Below are positions 26,623-37,394 of a DNA stretch of 39,826 nucleotides, in pieces. How positions within the stretch are numbered: position 1 is the stretch's first letter; every line of letters starts with the position of its first letter. The translations under genes were made by a program, and so were the position numbers. This DNA comes from Pelomyxa schiedti (lineage: Eukaryota; Evosea; Pelobiontida; Pelomyxidae): NCBI GenBank assembly GCA_020536535.1, contig JAHLWZ010000497.1:6828-46653 (forward strand). Direction: 5' to 3'. The notes beneath the pieces are model-generated. The model saw only the letters and a list, made by a program, of their open reading frames with translations. It was not told the DNA's origin and made no database searches.

Positions 26623-27547
26623 CTTGAATGATGCCTAGATTACAAAGATAAATACAACACAAGGGCTTGGCATAGGAAAAAACAGAAAACAAACAAACAA
26701 ACAAAAAAAAAAAAAACCCAGTGGGGTAGGAAGAACTGGAAACCTCATCCTCAGTGGGATTAAAAGAAGCCGAAGCGCGAGACTGAGGGTAAGGGTGGTA
26801 CAACGACGGGCTCTCCACCCGCGCCACGCTCACTCCCAATGTGGCACCACTCCCCCCCGCCTGCACTGCGTTGCTCCCGCCAACACCACCACCACCAACA
26901 CCAACAGAGGAAGAAGCGACCGCACTTGTAATAGTGATCGTCCCCCCACCTGACCCTGAGCCCGCCACCGCCCCCACGACCCCAGACGAAGCCCCCTCCC
27001 CGTCCCCGTCCCCGTCCCCGTCCCCATCCACGTGCTTGTGTTTGTGATTATGGGCACGATGCTGGCGGCGGGGGAGGCGGTCGTCTCTCTTGGGCGTGGT
27101 GGGTGATGCTGCTCTTGCTCGGCGCGGCGACGCCGACCGCGACGGCGACCTCGAGGAGGACCGAGACCCCTTGCCTCCTCCTCCTCCTCCTCCTCCTCCT
27201 CCTCGGCTGCTGCTGGGCGAGCGCGAGCGGGACCGAGGCCGCGGGGGGGGCGACGCGGAACGGGAGAGGGAGGGAGACCGAGAGCGGGAGCGGGAGCGGG
27301 AGCGGGAGCTGGAGCTTGAGGAGGGGGAGGAGGGGGCGCGCGCTCGCCGGCGGTCCCCCCCGTGCTTGCCGCTGCCGCGTGCTGTTGTACCGTTGCTGGT
27401 AGATTTTGGGGGCGAATCGGCGGGCTGTGATGGCGCAGAACGGGAGGACGAGGGGGAGGTTGATGGGGACTGGCGTGATACCGCCTTGGGTCGTCTCCTT
27501 TTGGGCGACGACGACGATGAGGACGACGGGGAAGATGAACGCGGCAT
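26619..27547 (-). CDS. Arginine/serine-rich (RS-domain) protein
   Basis: The ATG at 27547 begins MPRSSSPSSSSSS and is followed by many RS/SR dipeptides (SRSRSRSRSRSPSLSRS, SRSRSPSSSR), a poly-Gly run, a His/Lys patch (HRAHNHKHKH), a GD repeat and a Gly/Ser/Val-rich C-terminal third. No RNA-recognition motif is present, so it is not a classical SR protein; RS domains of this kind are typical of splicing co-factors (SRRM-like), an inference from composition. A frame-compatible ATG 72 codons earlier (27763) would add a hydrophobic stretch and is probably not used. At the 3' end, splicing at 26718/26634 gives 281 residues ending ...GHHSR at a TGA (26621-26619) that overlaps the ATG of the LRR gene. 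Without splicing the frame runs through poly-Phe to 26606. Confidence 0.65.
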
Positions 27548-27809
27548 TTGTGCGTGGATGGTAGCGGTTTGTTTGTTTGGTGGTTGTTGTGTACTGTTTA
27601 TTTGTTTTAGGGATGGTTGTGGTTTGTGGACTTGTGGATCCTTCGCCTGCGCACTTCTAGAGACAACAGCAAGGAAAATAAAATAACACAAAAACAGAAA
27701 AATCGAAACGTTCGTTTTTTCCGCGCTTTCCTGTTCGAAGAATGATCTTGTGGAAGGTTCCATCTCGAAGCTTCCATCTTGCAGATTACAGATTTTCGCA
27801 AGGCTCTCA
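27548..27809. other. Spacer between PYM and the RS-domain gene
   Basis: About 260 bp on the minus strand between the PYM stop and the RS gene ATG. The minus frame upstream of the RS-gene ATG stays open here but reads hydrophobic and atypical (IFLFLCYFIFLAVV), so I regard it as 5' UTR and promoter. Confidence 0.45.
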
Positions 27810-29076
27810 TCAGGGCTTGTTGGGCTTTTTGGGTTGGGGCCGAATGTATGTTATTGTTATTTTGGGAGGTGTGGATGGCATAGCCCCTTGTGTGGTTGTT
27901 GCATTTGTTGTTGTTGTAGTTGCCATTGCTGTTGGTTCCGGTAGCGGCGTGATTGCTGTAGGGGGTTGTGGTGGTTGCGGTTCAGTGTGTTGTTGTGTTT
28001 GTGGGTGTTCTTGGGGTGAATCGCGGTTTTGTGGAATAGGTTTGGGTTGTGATTGCGATTGTGATTGTGATGGAGCTTCTTTGGGTTCCGGCCGTGGGTG
28101 TGATTCCACTTCCGGTTGCGAGGTTGTTTTTGGCGGATTTGAGTGCGTTGGTTGTGCCTGTTGTTGGTTCGTTGGTGTTGGGGCTTGCGGTTGCTGTTGG
28201 ATTTCTAATTGCGGTTTTACTGGTTGTTCATGCAATTCGGGTGCGTTGTTTTGTGATTCAACTTGCTTTGTCTTGTTCTTTCGTTTCTTCTTCCCTTTAG
28301 CGCTTTGTTGTGATGGATGCGGTTCGCTATCTTGGGTTGATGTTTGAGCTTGAGCTTCAACCTGTGTAGGGGGTTGGGGCTGAACTTCTGAGGTATTTTC
28401 CTGTGGATGTGCAGAGGAGTCTTTTTCCCCCAGAGGTTTTTTCGGCTTCTTCACATTGCTTGGATTTGTTTCCTTGACTGTCTTTGTTTTGTTGGGACTT
28501 TTGTCCATTTTTGGCTTGGGCTTCTTCGTTTTCTTCTTCGGTTCCTCTATGATAAAAACAGCAGATGATGCTGAAGGTTTGTGTGGAGTTGTTGATGTCG
28601 CGGAAGAAGCCGGGGATGCGGCTGGGTGCTTTTTCTTTGTTTGCGGAGTTGTGTGGTCCCAGCCAACCAGTCCCATCTCACTGACTTCCCTCTGGTACCT
28701 CTTGGCTTGAAATGGGTGACAGAGTGTCAGTAAAACATACAAGCGAAAAGCAAAACGAAACTCTCACACACCACTCGATTCCCAGGGCCTCACTTCGTCC
28801 TGAGGCACATACCCAGCTCGCACCTTGATAGGTTTTCGCCACGTGCCTGCGCCCCCCCAGTCAGTTTTTTTTGGGGAACACAAACATTATCCGCAAAAAT
28901 AGAAAAGAAAAGAAAAAGGGGGGGGGCGTTGTTGGTGTGCGCGCACCATCAGGTCTCATTGACGCGGGGATGACGGTGCCACCATCGGTGACGTTAACGG
29001 CAACATCCCCTGTTGGCGGCGCCGGGGGCGCAGCCGCCGTAGCAGATCTGCTTGCCTTCGCGCTTCTCCCCTTCAT
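27810..29076 (-). CDS. PYM1: PYM, partner of Y14-Mago (exon junction complex recycling factor)
   Basis: Three exons (29076-28947, 28846-28772, 28705-27810; introns of 100 and 66 nt) give 366 residues. The join across the first intron creates RPDGTWRKPIKVRAGYVPQD, an almost exact match to the N-terminal Mago/Y14-binding block of animal PYM (RPDGTWRKxxRVKxGYVPQxEV). PYM binds Mago-Y14 and the ribosome and helps remove exon junction complexes from spliced mRNA during translation. The rest is unusual: about 290 residues of Lys-rich patches (KKKTKKPKPK, KGKKKRKNKTK) and Gln/Pro/Thr-rich low complexity. Human PYM is about 204 residues, so this tail is expanded. It shares a 58-bp promoter region with the divergent RING gene. 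Confidence 0.92.
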
Positions 29077-29134
29077 CAATTTTCAAAGAACCGAGTTTTT
29101 CTTTCTTCCGGTGTTACTCAACTCAGATCACAGA
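29077..29134. promoter_or_regulatory. Likely bidirectional promoter between PYM and the RING gene
   Basis: Only 58 bp separate the two divergent ATG codons, so both core promoters and 5' UTRs must lie here or overlap the genes. The stretch is pyrimidine-rich on the plus strand (tttttctttcttccgg). No TATA box is evident. Confidence 0.5.
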
Positions 29135-30927
29135 ATGCACCATAGAACGGCGTGTGCACCTGGTGTAAGTTGTTGTTGGGTGTGCTTGATCGAACTGACC
29201 ACGCCTGACCAAATCTACACTTTGACGGTAACCGCTCACACAGTTACAAAAGTGTAGTTTTTTTTTTTTTTGGTTGTTGATGTTTGTGGAGTGTGGGCAT
29301 CGGCTATGCCGTAGGTGTATAGTTGGAATGTGTTGCAAGAAATACTTGAACTCCCTGAACGAAGAGGAGCGGAATCGACTGGAGAGGCTGAAGCAGAGGG
29401 CCAGAGAGAACGGCAGGCACAAGGTGCACAGCCCAGAGGAGGCTAGAATGGAGGACCAGACGCGGGAGGAGGTGGAAGAAGCGACGGAGGATATCTGCAT
29501 TGTGTGTGACGTGTGCATGCTAAGCACATACGTGAACATCAGAGAGATTATTCGGGACGGCTGTTACAACCACTACCTTGATCCATGTGATTGGAATCAA
29601 GTTCTCCTTCAGGAGTGTGATGAACTTCAGATGAGGAAACGTGCCAATGCTGGAGAATATAAGTGTAAGCAGGAAATCGAAGCAGAGACTCAATTGTTGG
29701 CTCATAAAATTGAAAGCCTGCACAGTGCCCTTGACTACCCAACGGACATTGAAGAGACGCTTGCGTTGCTATCAAAGGTACAAGCATATTCTCGATGTAC
29801 TTTAACGATTGTTAACACCCAGAGACAAAGAACACTTGAAGAAAACATTACAAAGATGTTCAACGATCTCCAGAAACAGAAGAATTCTTTGCTTGGCACT
29901 GTGCAGAGGACCTTTGAGAAGAGGAAACGAAGTCTCAAGTTACAACAAATATGTGCACATAACGTTGCGATTTGGGAATCAGTAACGGAACCACAGCCTA
30001 AGTTTTCTTTCGAAGAGAAGTGTGTATCTTTACTCTATATCAGATGGAGTTTAACTTAACCTTTTTAAGGTTTGGTTTGGGGAGGAATTACCTGGCTTTC
30101 AATCTTGGCTTTTTCTTTCCATGTGGACCCCTGAGAGAAATAAAAAAGTCTATTACTGCACTACACTTGCAATGTATTGAACAATCATTTTGAAATGAGG
30201 GTAACATGAACTTAGGGGTAGGAGAAGAAGATCAAGCTCCTGGAGCTTGTTGTTGAAGAAAACTACAATGAGGCAATTAAACAAACCTTGTCAATGGTTG
30301 CCGCAGAAACTCTCCAAACTGAACACATTCAACCTGTCTGTGAAAACCCCCCGAGCAACCTTGTTGTAGCCCATTGGTCTCCATGTGAAGCACTTGGCTT
30401 TGTTCTTCTACACCTCCTCTGCGAACTTGACCCAGAATCGTTCTATAAGTTCCCCCCCTGCCGTGATTACCTTCCCCAGGTCTGCCAGAAGACTGTCCAG
30501 CTGCCCAGTATCCTCTTGGCACTATTTTCATCACATCCTCTCTGTTGCTATATCTATGAAAGATCCACCCATACAAGAGCCACCTATATTCTCAAGCCGA
30601 CCAAACTTGTTGCATGGTGTTGCAGAACTTGGGGCTGTATGTGGAGCATTCCTCTCTTGGCACTCAGATTCTTTCAACAACGAGACGACGCCATTTCACC
30701 GAGTCCACAAGGAAATCGGGAAATACGAAATGCCATCTGGCCCATCAGTGTGGCAGTTACCACGTATCTTAGCAGAGCTGCGCAGTACCTCGTGCCAGAA
30801 GAAACGTCACTTTGGGGAGACTACTTTTAGTGACAAACGTTTGCCCAAGGAGAGGTTGAAGGCGGCGGCGTTAAGTCAGATGATGCTCGTGGCCGAAAGC
30901 ATTAGGATATCAAGGAGACGAACCTGA
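29135..30927 (+). CDS. RING-like zinc-finger protein with coiled coil
   Basis: Exons 29135-29227, 29292-30023, 30070-30147, 30222-30439 and 30480-30927 give 522 residues, or 507 if a 45-nt intron-like stretch at 29777-29821 (gtacaa to acccag) is also removed. Joining exon 1 to exon 2 brings CCWVCLIELTTPDQIYTLT next to CGHRLCRRC. The resulting C-x2-C-x14-C-x-H-x2-C-x2-C order is that of a RING finger; a further Cys cluster (CIVCDVC) follows near residue 110. A Glu/Lys/Arg-rich helical region (ERNRLERLKQRARE, RTLEENITKMFNDLQKQKN) suggests a TRIM-like coiled coil. The C-terminal 200 residues match nothing I recognise. An E3 ubiquitin ligase role is an inference from the RING. It is divergent from PYM. 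Confidence 0.65.
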
Positions 30928-31273
30928 AACACCTCGGCGAGAAAGTACCCACCGAGGTTCCATGTTGCCTGTCTGTGCAAAGAGTTGGGCTACACTGCCG
31001 CAGCAGCAAGGATAGGTAGTGCTCAAGTGGTGCCAAGAACACAAAACACCACTGGAGGGTACCAAGCCGCCCACCACTGAATGATGGATGAGCGCAGTTA
31101 CCGTAACTTGATTAATTTAGAAAAGCTAACGGGGGGGAATTTCGCCCAACTGCGCAGTTGTTTTTCTTTATTTACCCTGACGTCTCGAAACAACGAAGAA
31201 AAAATTAGATCTTGATTTTTGAAAAAGCCTAGGGTGAGAGTACCACCGAGCTCATCGTCACATCCCCGCCACG
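30928..31273. other. Intergenic region upstream of RPL13A
   Basis: About 350 bp. The first half is mixed and the second is A/T-rich. No supported frame in either strand; it presumably includes the RPL13A promoter and the RING gene 3' UTR. Confidence 0.5.
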
Positions 31274-32505
31274 ATGTTCCAGAAGGTCGCGTTTTTGTCG
31301 TTTTCGTGTCGTCCCTTGTGTCGCTCCAAAGCGCGACCGTTTCGTTGTTTTTTTTTTTCCCCCAATTTCTTTTTAATTCGACAAGACACCTTTTTTTTTT
31401 TTTTGAAAACACATACGTGTGAGACTGGGTTTTGTATGAGTTATAAGAGTCTTACGATGCGTTTTGTAGGTAGTGGTTATTGATTGCAAGGGCCACTTGC
31501 TTGGTCGCTTGGCCTCCGTCATTGCCAAGGAGCTTCTCAGTGGCCAAAAAATTGTGAACATTCATTCACTTCAAACACAACATAACACGCACAACAGCAC
31601 TCCATTCACCATTTCATTATCGTCTACCGCGCACTTCACACAAGAACACTCCACCCACTTTTTCTAGGTTGCTGTTCGCTGTGAGCAAATTAACATTTCT
31701 GGACCCAGTATGTCTCTTAACTAAATGTCTTTCCTTGCTAATTTTTTTTCTCAGTTGCCAGAAACAAACGTGTGCCTCTCCCTTTTTACACACATTCCGT
31801 TTAATAATAGTGCAGTGAAATGGGCGGCTTATCGCCATCTCAGCTGCAACACTAACCCCCGACGCGGTCCGTTCCACTACCGTTCACCCAGAAGTTTCCT
31901 CTACCGCGCAGTCAAGAGAATGGTTCCCCGCAAGACAACACGAGGAGCACTTGCCATGAAGAACTTCAAGGTTTTTTTTTACTCTTCTAATACTTACCTT
32001 TCTTAAACCGCTATTGTAGACATTCGAAGGAATTCCCCTTGCATTCCACAAAGTGAAACGAGTTGTTGTACCACAGGCTCTCCGCATCCTCCGCCTCAGA
32101 CCAGACCGAAAATACACAATCCTCACCGATCTGTGCACTCAGATTGGATGGAGCAACAGAGCCGCCGTTGAGCGCGAGGAGGCCGAGAGAAAGCTTGCCG
32201 GAGCCCGTTACCACAATAAGAGCAAGGTCGTCCACGGAGCAGAAAAGGCTGCCCAGAGACTTGTGACCAAGGAGTCAAAGGAGCTCAAGGACGCCGAGAA
32301 GAAGCTCACCGGCAACGCATTCAAGCCCATGAAGGAAATCAAGGCCAAGGTCAGAGCCGCACACAAGGTCCACGTCGAGAAGTACAACGCAGAGAAGGCC
32401 GCGGCCGATGCAAGGGCCAAGGCAAGAGAGGCCAAAAAGGCAGCCGCCGCAAAGGGTGGAAAGGGCAAAGGCAAGGCACCAGCAAAGGGAGGAAAGAAGA
32501 ACTAA
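31274..32505 (+). CDS. RPL13A: 60S ribosomal protein L13a (uL13)
   Basis: Six exons (31274-31285, 31470-31553, 31668-31707, 31755-31769, 31816-31970, 32020-32505) sum to 264 codons, 263 residues. The product begins MFQK and then [20 protein letters not shown], and continues through [30 protein letters not shown] and [10 protein letters not shown], all matching uL13 of the large ribosomal subunit. Exon 4 is a 15-nt microexon encoding ARNK. The first intron is long (184 nt) and T-rich and comes after only four codons, a pattern shared with RPL4 here. After the conserved core the protein has a Lys/Ala/Gly-rich C-terminal extension ending [14 protein letters not shown], longer than the about 203-residue human protein. 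Confidence 0.95.
31755..31769 (+). other. 15-nt microexon of RPL13A
   Basis: The exon lies between introns 31708-31754 (gtatgt to ctcag) and 31770-31815 (gtgtgc to tgcag). It encodes ARNK and is required to restore the conserved uL13 motif (animal YRNKLK; here ARNKLK). Phases on both sides agree (1 and 1). Confidence 0.85.
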
Positions 32506-32727
32506 GCCAATCAGCACCACCGCAGTATACTCCCTTTAACACCGCAATACAGCAGCAGAACCACACAATTCCACCGAATATAATCACACACCAGAGGTGG
32601 CTCAAAACATGTCTTTTTTGCATAAAAAAACAATAGAACCTCGTTTCACAACTTGTGTTTGTAAAAATCACCTTTCACACAAAGTAAAAGAGCCTTGTTT
32701 GGCTATGTATTAATGTAGTTAGCATTT
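32506..32727. other. Convergent 3' region of RPL13A and SEC13
   Basis: About 220 bp between the two stops, A-rich on both strands. No gene is supported. It must contain the polyadenylation sites of both genes. Confidence 0.5.
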
Positions 32728-34041
32728 TCAGGAACTAGACTGTTGCTCATCGAGGTTGTCAACCCGTTTCCATTTGTGATCAAGCGTTTCCTTCCAAAGA
32801 GAAACCTATTGCGATGTTATTTAGTGTTTTGTGTTGTAATTTAGTGTTTGTTTGATAGAGGGAGGTTTTTTGTTTTTTGTTTTGTTGTGTAAGTTGAAAC
32901 CTTATTTGTCCCAGAAGATACAGCAAGAAGGGTACCGGTTGGATTCCATGACACATGCCATACTGGCTCCCCGAATTTGTTGAGGGTCTCTTGCGGTTTC
33001 CAAAGGGCACTGTCAGTTCCTGGCCTGTCTTGCCCCCAGACAATAACTCCGTCCTGTCAATTTGATGAGACATGCGGAAAGGAAGTAAACTGTGTTACCG
33101 TTGAGCATGATGCAATTGTTGAAATGGGACCAAGGGTATCAGCCCAGGCAACATCTCTAACCCAGTCGGTGTGCATTTCAAGTTTCTGTGCACACTCCCA
33201 TGTGGGTGTTCCTGTGTGCGCTTTATCTGAAAATCTGAAGTACGTGCAGTATATAAGCAGACTGAATTACAGTAGAATTTGGCATACACCCAGATCTTAA
33301 CACTGTTATCACATCCTCCAGATACAAACTGCTTTTGTGGTGAGATTGCCGGTGCTGCTGCACTTGTGGGTGATGGTTCGGTTCCGGATATTAAAGATCC
33401 GGGTGGGAAAGCAGGACCCCAGCTGACACACATGGCGCCTCCAGGGTGTGCTTTTGGAATCTTTGTCTCTCTCCAAGTGTTTCTATCAGTTGTTCCTATT
33501 TTTAGTTATTTCCTCCTTTTCCTCACAATATATGTCAACCTTTCTCGTAGGTGAGTACCGCAAGGGAACCATCTGATGAAGCACATGCCAGCTCAAGTCC
33601 GTGCTCAACTGGTGCCCAGGCAACACACATAACTTGGTGCAAGTTAGGCGTACCCGATTTTAAGGAGATATTACCAGATTTTGTGAGTCCAGTGTATTCG
33701 TACAAAATATCCCAGGAGTTGGGTTGTGTCTCTTTCCAAATGATAACACGTTTGTCATAAGAGCAGGAGGCCAACACAACACCAAACCTGGGGTGAGCCC
33801 ATGATACTCTCCATACTGGACCTGTGTGTCTTACAGAGTTTAGATGAAAGGTAACCTCAAGTACTTATATAAAAAAAAAAGGAATAAGGGGTTACCCTCT
33901 GAGTTCTGCTACTTTAATTGGTGGGTGCCCAGGTTCTGAATCAAATATTCTTATTGTACTGTCAGAAGAACACGTGGCAAGCCTCTTCCCACTGTAATCA
34001 AATTGCACATCATGCTGAAAGGTGTCAGCCACTCCACACAT
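32728..34041 (-). CDS. SEC13: SEC13, COPII coat / nuclear pore WD40 protein
   Basis: Seven exons (34041-33896, 33829-33675, 33632-33540, 33495-33288, 33234-33099, 33053-32901, 32805-32728) sum to 323 codons, 322 residues, the same length as human SEC13. Diagnostic blocks appear in order: [108 protein letters not shown] and VSLWKETLDHKW. SEC13 forms a six-bladed open propeller that pairs with SEC31 in COPII coats and with NUP145C/NUP96 at nuclear pores. The start is the first ATG in frame (MCGVADTFQHDVQF). It lacks a few residues of the animal N-terminus, so a short upstream exon is possible. One intron (33633-33674) is 3n and stop-free. Confidence 0.94.
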
Positions 34042-34610
34042 GAATAATAACGAGTGCAAGGAGTGAAAGTTAATTATGCCCCGCGTAAAGTAGCATCATG
34101 GAAAAATAGGGAAAAAAAAAGAAAAAGTCACAGTACAATAGTATCCTCATGCTGTGTGTCAACTGACGCCGCTGTAGCAGCCTATTATTTTGTATTTTGG
34201 TTAGAGTTAGTGAATTTAAAAATAAAATATGTTTTTGTTTATGGTTGCAGGTTTTTTCCCCGTAGTCGTTGTGTGTTATCATTGGACACCAAAACCCACA
34301 ATGCCTACGTGTCCCTCACGAGGCTAATTGTTTTTATTTGTATTTTTGGCGAGGTGTCGCACGCACCATGCTTGTTGTCACTGAGGCTTTTTTTTTGTCC
34401 TTTTGCGTGGTTGATGATTGATTCATCTCAGACATCAGGACAGTCAGAGGGCTATCAGATCCAGATCCTTTCGCGGCAGGGCCAAATGGTCCAGTTGCCC
34501 ATTGACGTTTAGTGCTTATTTTTTTTTCGTTCTGAACGAACTTTTTTTTCCCTCTTTTTTGAAGAAAGGGTAGGTACAGACACCGTCGTCACCGGAGATC
34601 TAGATCTCAA
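34042..34610 (+). other. Intergenic region with a possible small ORF near 34417-34512
   Basis: Most of this 570-bp stretch is A/T-rich and non-coding. Near its middle, an acceptor-like ttcatctcag at about 34429 is followed by a frame reading TSGQSEGYQIQILSRQGQM to a TAG at 34510-34512. With no recognisable upstream exon, this may be the last exon of a tiny gene or chance. Several T runs lie just before RPL4. Confidence 0.35.
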
Positions 34611-36528
34611 ATGGTTCGTTTCCTCTTTCCTTTGTATCGCCCTCATCGCGTTTCCGTCGCGACACGACACTTTTTTTTCCCTTTCCACCTCTGTCGCCGC
34701 AGCCTCTTTTCCTCACAAAAATAAAAAACAGACAGCACGCCCATTGGTAAGCATCCTCAAGAGCAACGGCAAGCCCTCGGGCAAGACCGTCCCACTCCCC
34801 GCCGTCCTCACCGCCCCAATCCGCCCCGATGTCGTCAACATCGTGCACACAAACATGGCAAAGAACCACCGCCAGCCATACGCTGTGTCGCTCTGGACAG
34901 GTTTGTGTCATCCCACATTATATTACAACACAATCTATATATATTGCAATGAAAAAAATTTAATTTATTAAGTTATTGGCCCTTGACCACTTGAATGCTT
35001 GCTTACAACACAAATAAAACAGGCCATCAGACCTCTGCAGAGTCCTGGGGAACAGGTCGCGCCGTTGCCCGTATTCCACGTGTGTCAGGAGGAGGGACAC
35101 ACAGAGCTGGCCAGGGTGCCTTTGGAAACATGTGCCGCGGTGGACGCATGTTCGCCCCAACCAAGGTCTATTTTGTTTGTGTTTTAGGTTTCCTTTGATG
35201 CTGACTTCAAAAAGATCTGGAGGCGCTGGCACAGACACGTCAACGTAACCATGAAGAGGAACGCTATTGCTTCTGCTCTTGCTGCTTCTGCTGTTCCCTC
35301 ACTTGTTCTTGCCCGTGGACACAGGATATCTCATGTCCCTGAGATTCCACTTGTCGTTGACACCAAGGCTATGTCTGGCATCAAGAAGACCAAGGGAGCT
35401 GTTGACTTCCTCAAGGGAGTGAAGGTAATAACCCACCCGGTTTCCGATTAATCTTCTCACGCCCCGCAGGCCTACGCCGACGTTGAGAAGGTCATCCGAA
35501 GCAAGGTCCGCCGTGCTGGTAAGGGTAAGATGAGGAACAGGATGTACAGGATGCGACGCGGTCCTCTTGTTATCTACAAGGATCGATCTCAGATGCTCTG
35601 GGCCTTCAGGTTGGTTCTTTAAACGATACCTTCCAGTTTTCCTAACCAAGTCCCCAGGAACATCCCCGGAGTTGAGCTTCAATGCGTTACCCGCCTTAAC
35701 CTCCTCGAGCTTGCCCCTGGTGGCCACATTGGCAGGTTCATCATCTGGACATCCGATGCCTTCGAGATGCTCGACACCCTTTGGGGAACCGGCAAGGCTG
35801 CCGCTAAGATGAAGAAGGGATACAGACTCCCACACGCCAAGATGACCCTCCCCGACATCATGCGTGTGCTCAGGAGCGGTTCTGTCACCCAGTCACTCGC
35901 CCGCAAGGCCGGACCCGCCCAAATGAAGAAGAAGCGCATCCCCCGCAACCCCCTCAAGGACGTCAAGGTGATGGCCAAGTTCAACCCACTCGTCAAGCAG
36001 CAGTGGCACCAGAAGCACGCCATGCTCCCGTTCATCCGCAGGCGCAACCTCTGGCTCCAGAAGGTCAAGCACCTCAAGAAGCTCAGGGCCGCACTCCAGA
36101 AGAAGGGAGCCAAGCACCTCCCGCGCATACCAGGCCCGCCCGATGAGATGCCAACACCAAGCCCGGTCAAGAAGGCAAGGAAGGAAGCCACCAAGAAGGC
36201 CAAGGCAGAGAACAAGCCAGCCGAGCCGGCCAAGCACGTCGCCGTCGCATGGGCGCCATCGGGAGCCAAGCCGCAAGTCATGGGCAACCACACCAACGCG
36301 AAGCTGTTCCGCAAGACCCACAGGGAGCAGCTTCTCAAGTACGGACACTTCATCACCGAGAAGTCCACGCAGCTCAAGGCCAAGCCCAAGAAGGTCGCCA
36401 AGAAGAAGCTCACCAAGGAGCAGAAGAAGGAGAAGAAGGACAAGTGGATTGCCGGACGCAAGGCCCTCAGAGCCGCCGCTGCAGCCAAGCTCGTGGAGCT
36501 CAAGGGAAAGAAGCCCGCAAAGCACTGA
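34611..36528 (+). CDS. RPL4: 60S ribosomal protein L4 (uL4)
   Basis: Exons 34611-34613, 34732-34900, 35023-35165, 35215-35424, 35470-35609 and 35658-36528 sum to 512 codons, 511 residues. The first exon is just the ATG; the joined start reads [15 protein letters not shown], as in animal ARPLISVYSEKG. Strong landmarks are [64 protein letters not shown] and [10 protein letters not shown]. uL4 lines the peptide exit tunnel of the large subunit; the GGG/GAFGN loop region is intact. The C-terminal third is Lys-rich, as usual for eukaryotic uL4, but the protein is longer than the 427-residue human one. The intron 35166-35214 must be taken in full (49 nt); an internal ttttag would leave nine extra residues. 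Confidence 0.96.
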
Positions 36529-37394
36529 CCGCATCAACAGTCCTAGTAAAACAAATGCACTTTCCCGATGCTTTGTACTCTTTTTTATTTCACTTCGCAA
36601 GTTTAGTCTGCGCCCTGGTGGCAGCCTCAACCACGACATGTCACGATTCACCACAAAGGCATCGTCGGTTCCGAAATTTACAAGTCAAACAACTACAGAA
36701 AGTTTTGGCTTCCCTAGGTTTTTACTAGCATTCCATCTACAGAGTACCAGTAGAATGCTTTTTTGGTTGTATGACTGTTTTGTGGAGGTGCCTGGTGCAT
36801 CCCTCTTCTTTACAGGGAGCACTTAAACATGGATGTGTACATCATGGTGATGCGGACAAATGAGCACATTATGTCTGTTTCCATTTCACTGTTTTGATTA
36901 TTCAGTCTATGGAAGAGGAGAGGCTAAATAAAAAGTGGTTCAAAGCTGTTAGAGATGGACAGGCAATATCCACTCGAGAAATGAACGTGCCAGAGAAAAT
37001 GCTAGCCTAGGGCCAGTGACAAGCTATGGACCCTCGATATATCCCAGTTGACTTCCACCAACACTAACCACCACTACAAGTTGCACCCACTCAATTACTC
37101 AACCAATTTACCGACCATTGTGATCTCGTTGAAACGGAGATCTTAGAAATGCTACGCAGGGGAATGGTGCCAAAGTGCTTAGCTTTGGTGAATCTCTTGC
37201 CATTCAAATCCCGCGATCTAAAGTCTATCTCACATAAAACTGCCAGAAGTTTTATTTTTGCCAAATTGGTGGAAGTCAGTGTTGATTATTTTTGCCAAAG
37301 TGGTGGAAGTCAGTGGGCCAAATTGGTGGAAGTCAGTGCTATTATTTGTGCCAATGTGGAGAAAGATCATCATTGTCTTTCCACAACAGAAAAA
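36529..37394. other. Intergenic region with a short tandem repeat
   Basis: About 870 bp between RPL4 and the membrane-protein gene. Open frames are short and lack motifs. Near its end lies the tggtggaagtcagtg repeat, listed separately. Confidence 0.45.
37259..37345. repeat. Short tandem repeat, about three copies of a 15-20 bp unit
   Basis: Three copies of tggtggaagtcagtg occur, each preceded by gccaaa and t or g. Two are separated by about 36 bp and the third follows after about 22 bp (gggccaaattgg). The copies are near-perfect; a fourth, degraded copy (gccaatgtggag) follows. It lies about 50 bp upstream of the membrane-protein ATG. Confidence 0.7.

Noticed and set aside
27090-27686. Plus-strand frame with Arg/Glu/Asp repeats opposite the RS gene
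   Set aside because: RS dipeptides on the minus strand necessarily give RE/RD-like repeats on the plus strand; the minus reading has the coherent gene structure.
35166-35187. Apparent 22-nt intron in RPL4
   Set aside because: Extending to the aaaaag acceptor at 35214 gives a 49-nt intron and the exact APTK-xWRRWHR junction of uL4.
35679-36654. Long minus-strand frames opposite RPL4
   Set aside because: Shadows of the GC-rich, Lys-rich last exon of RPL4.
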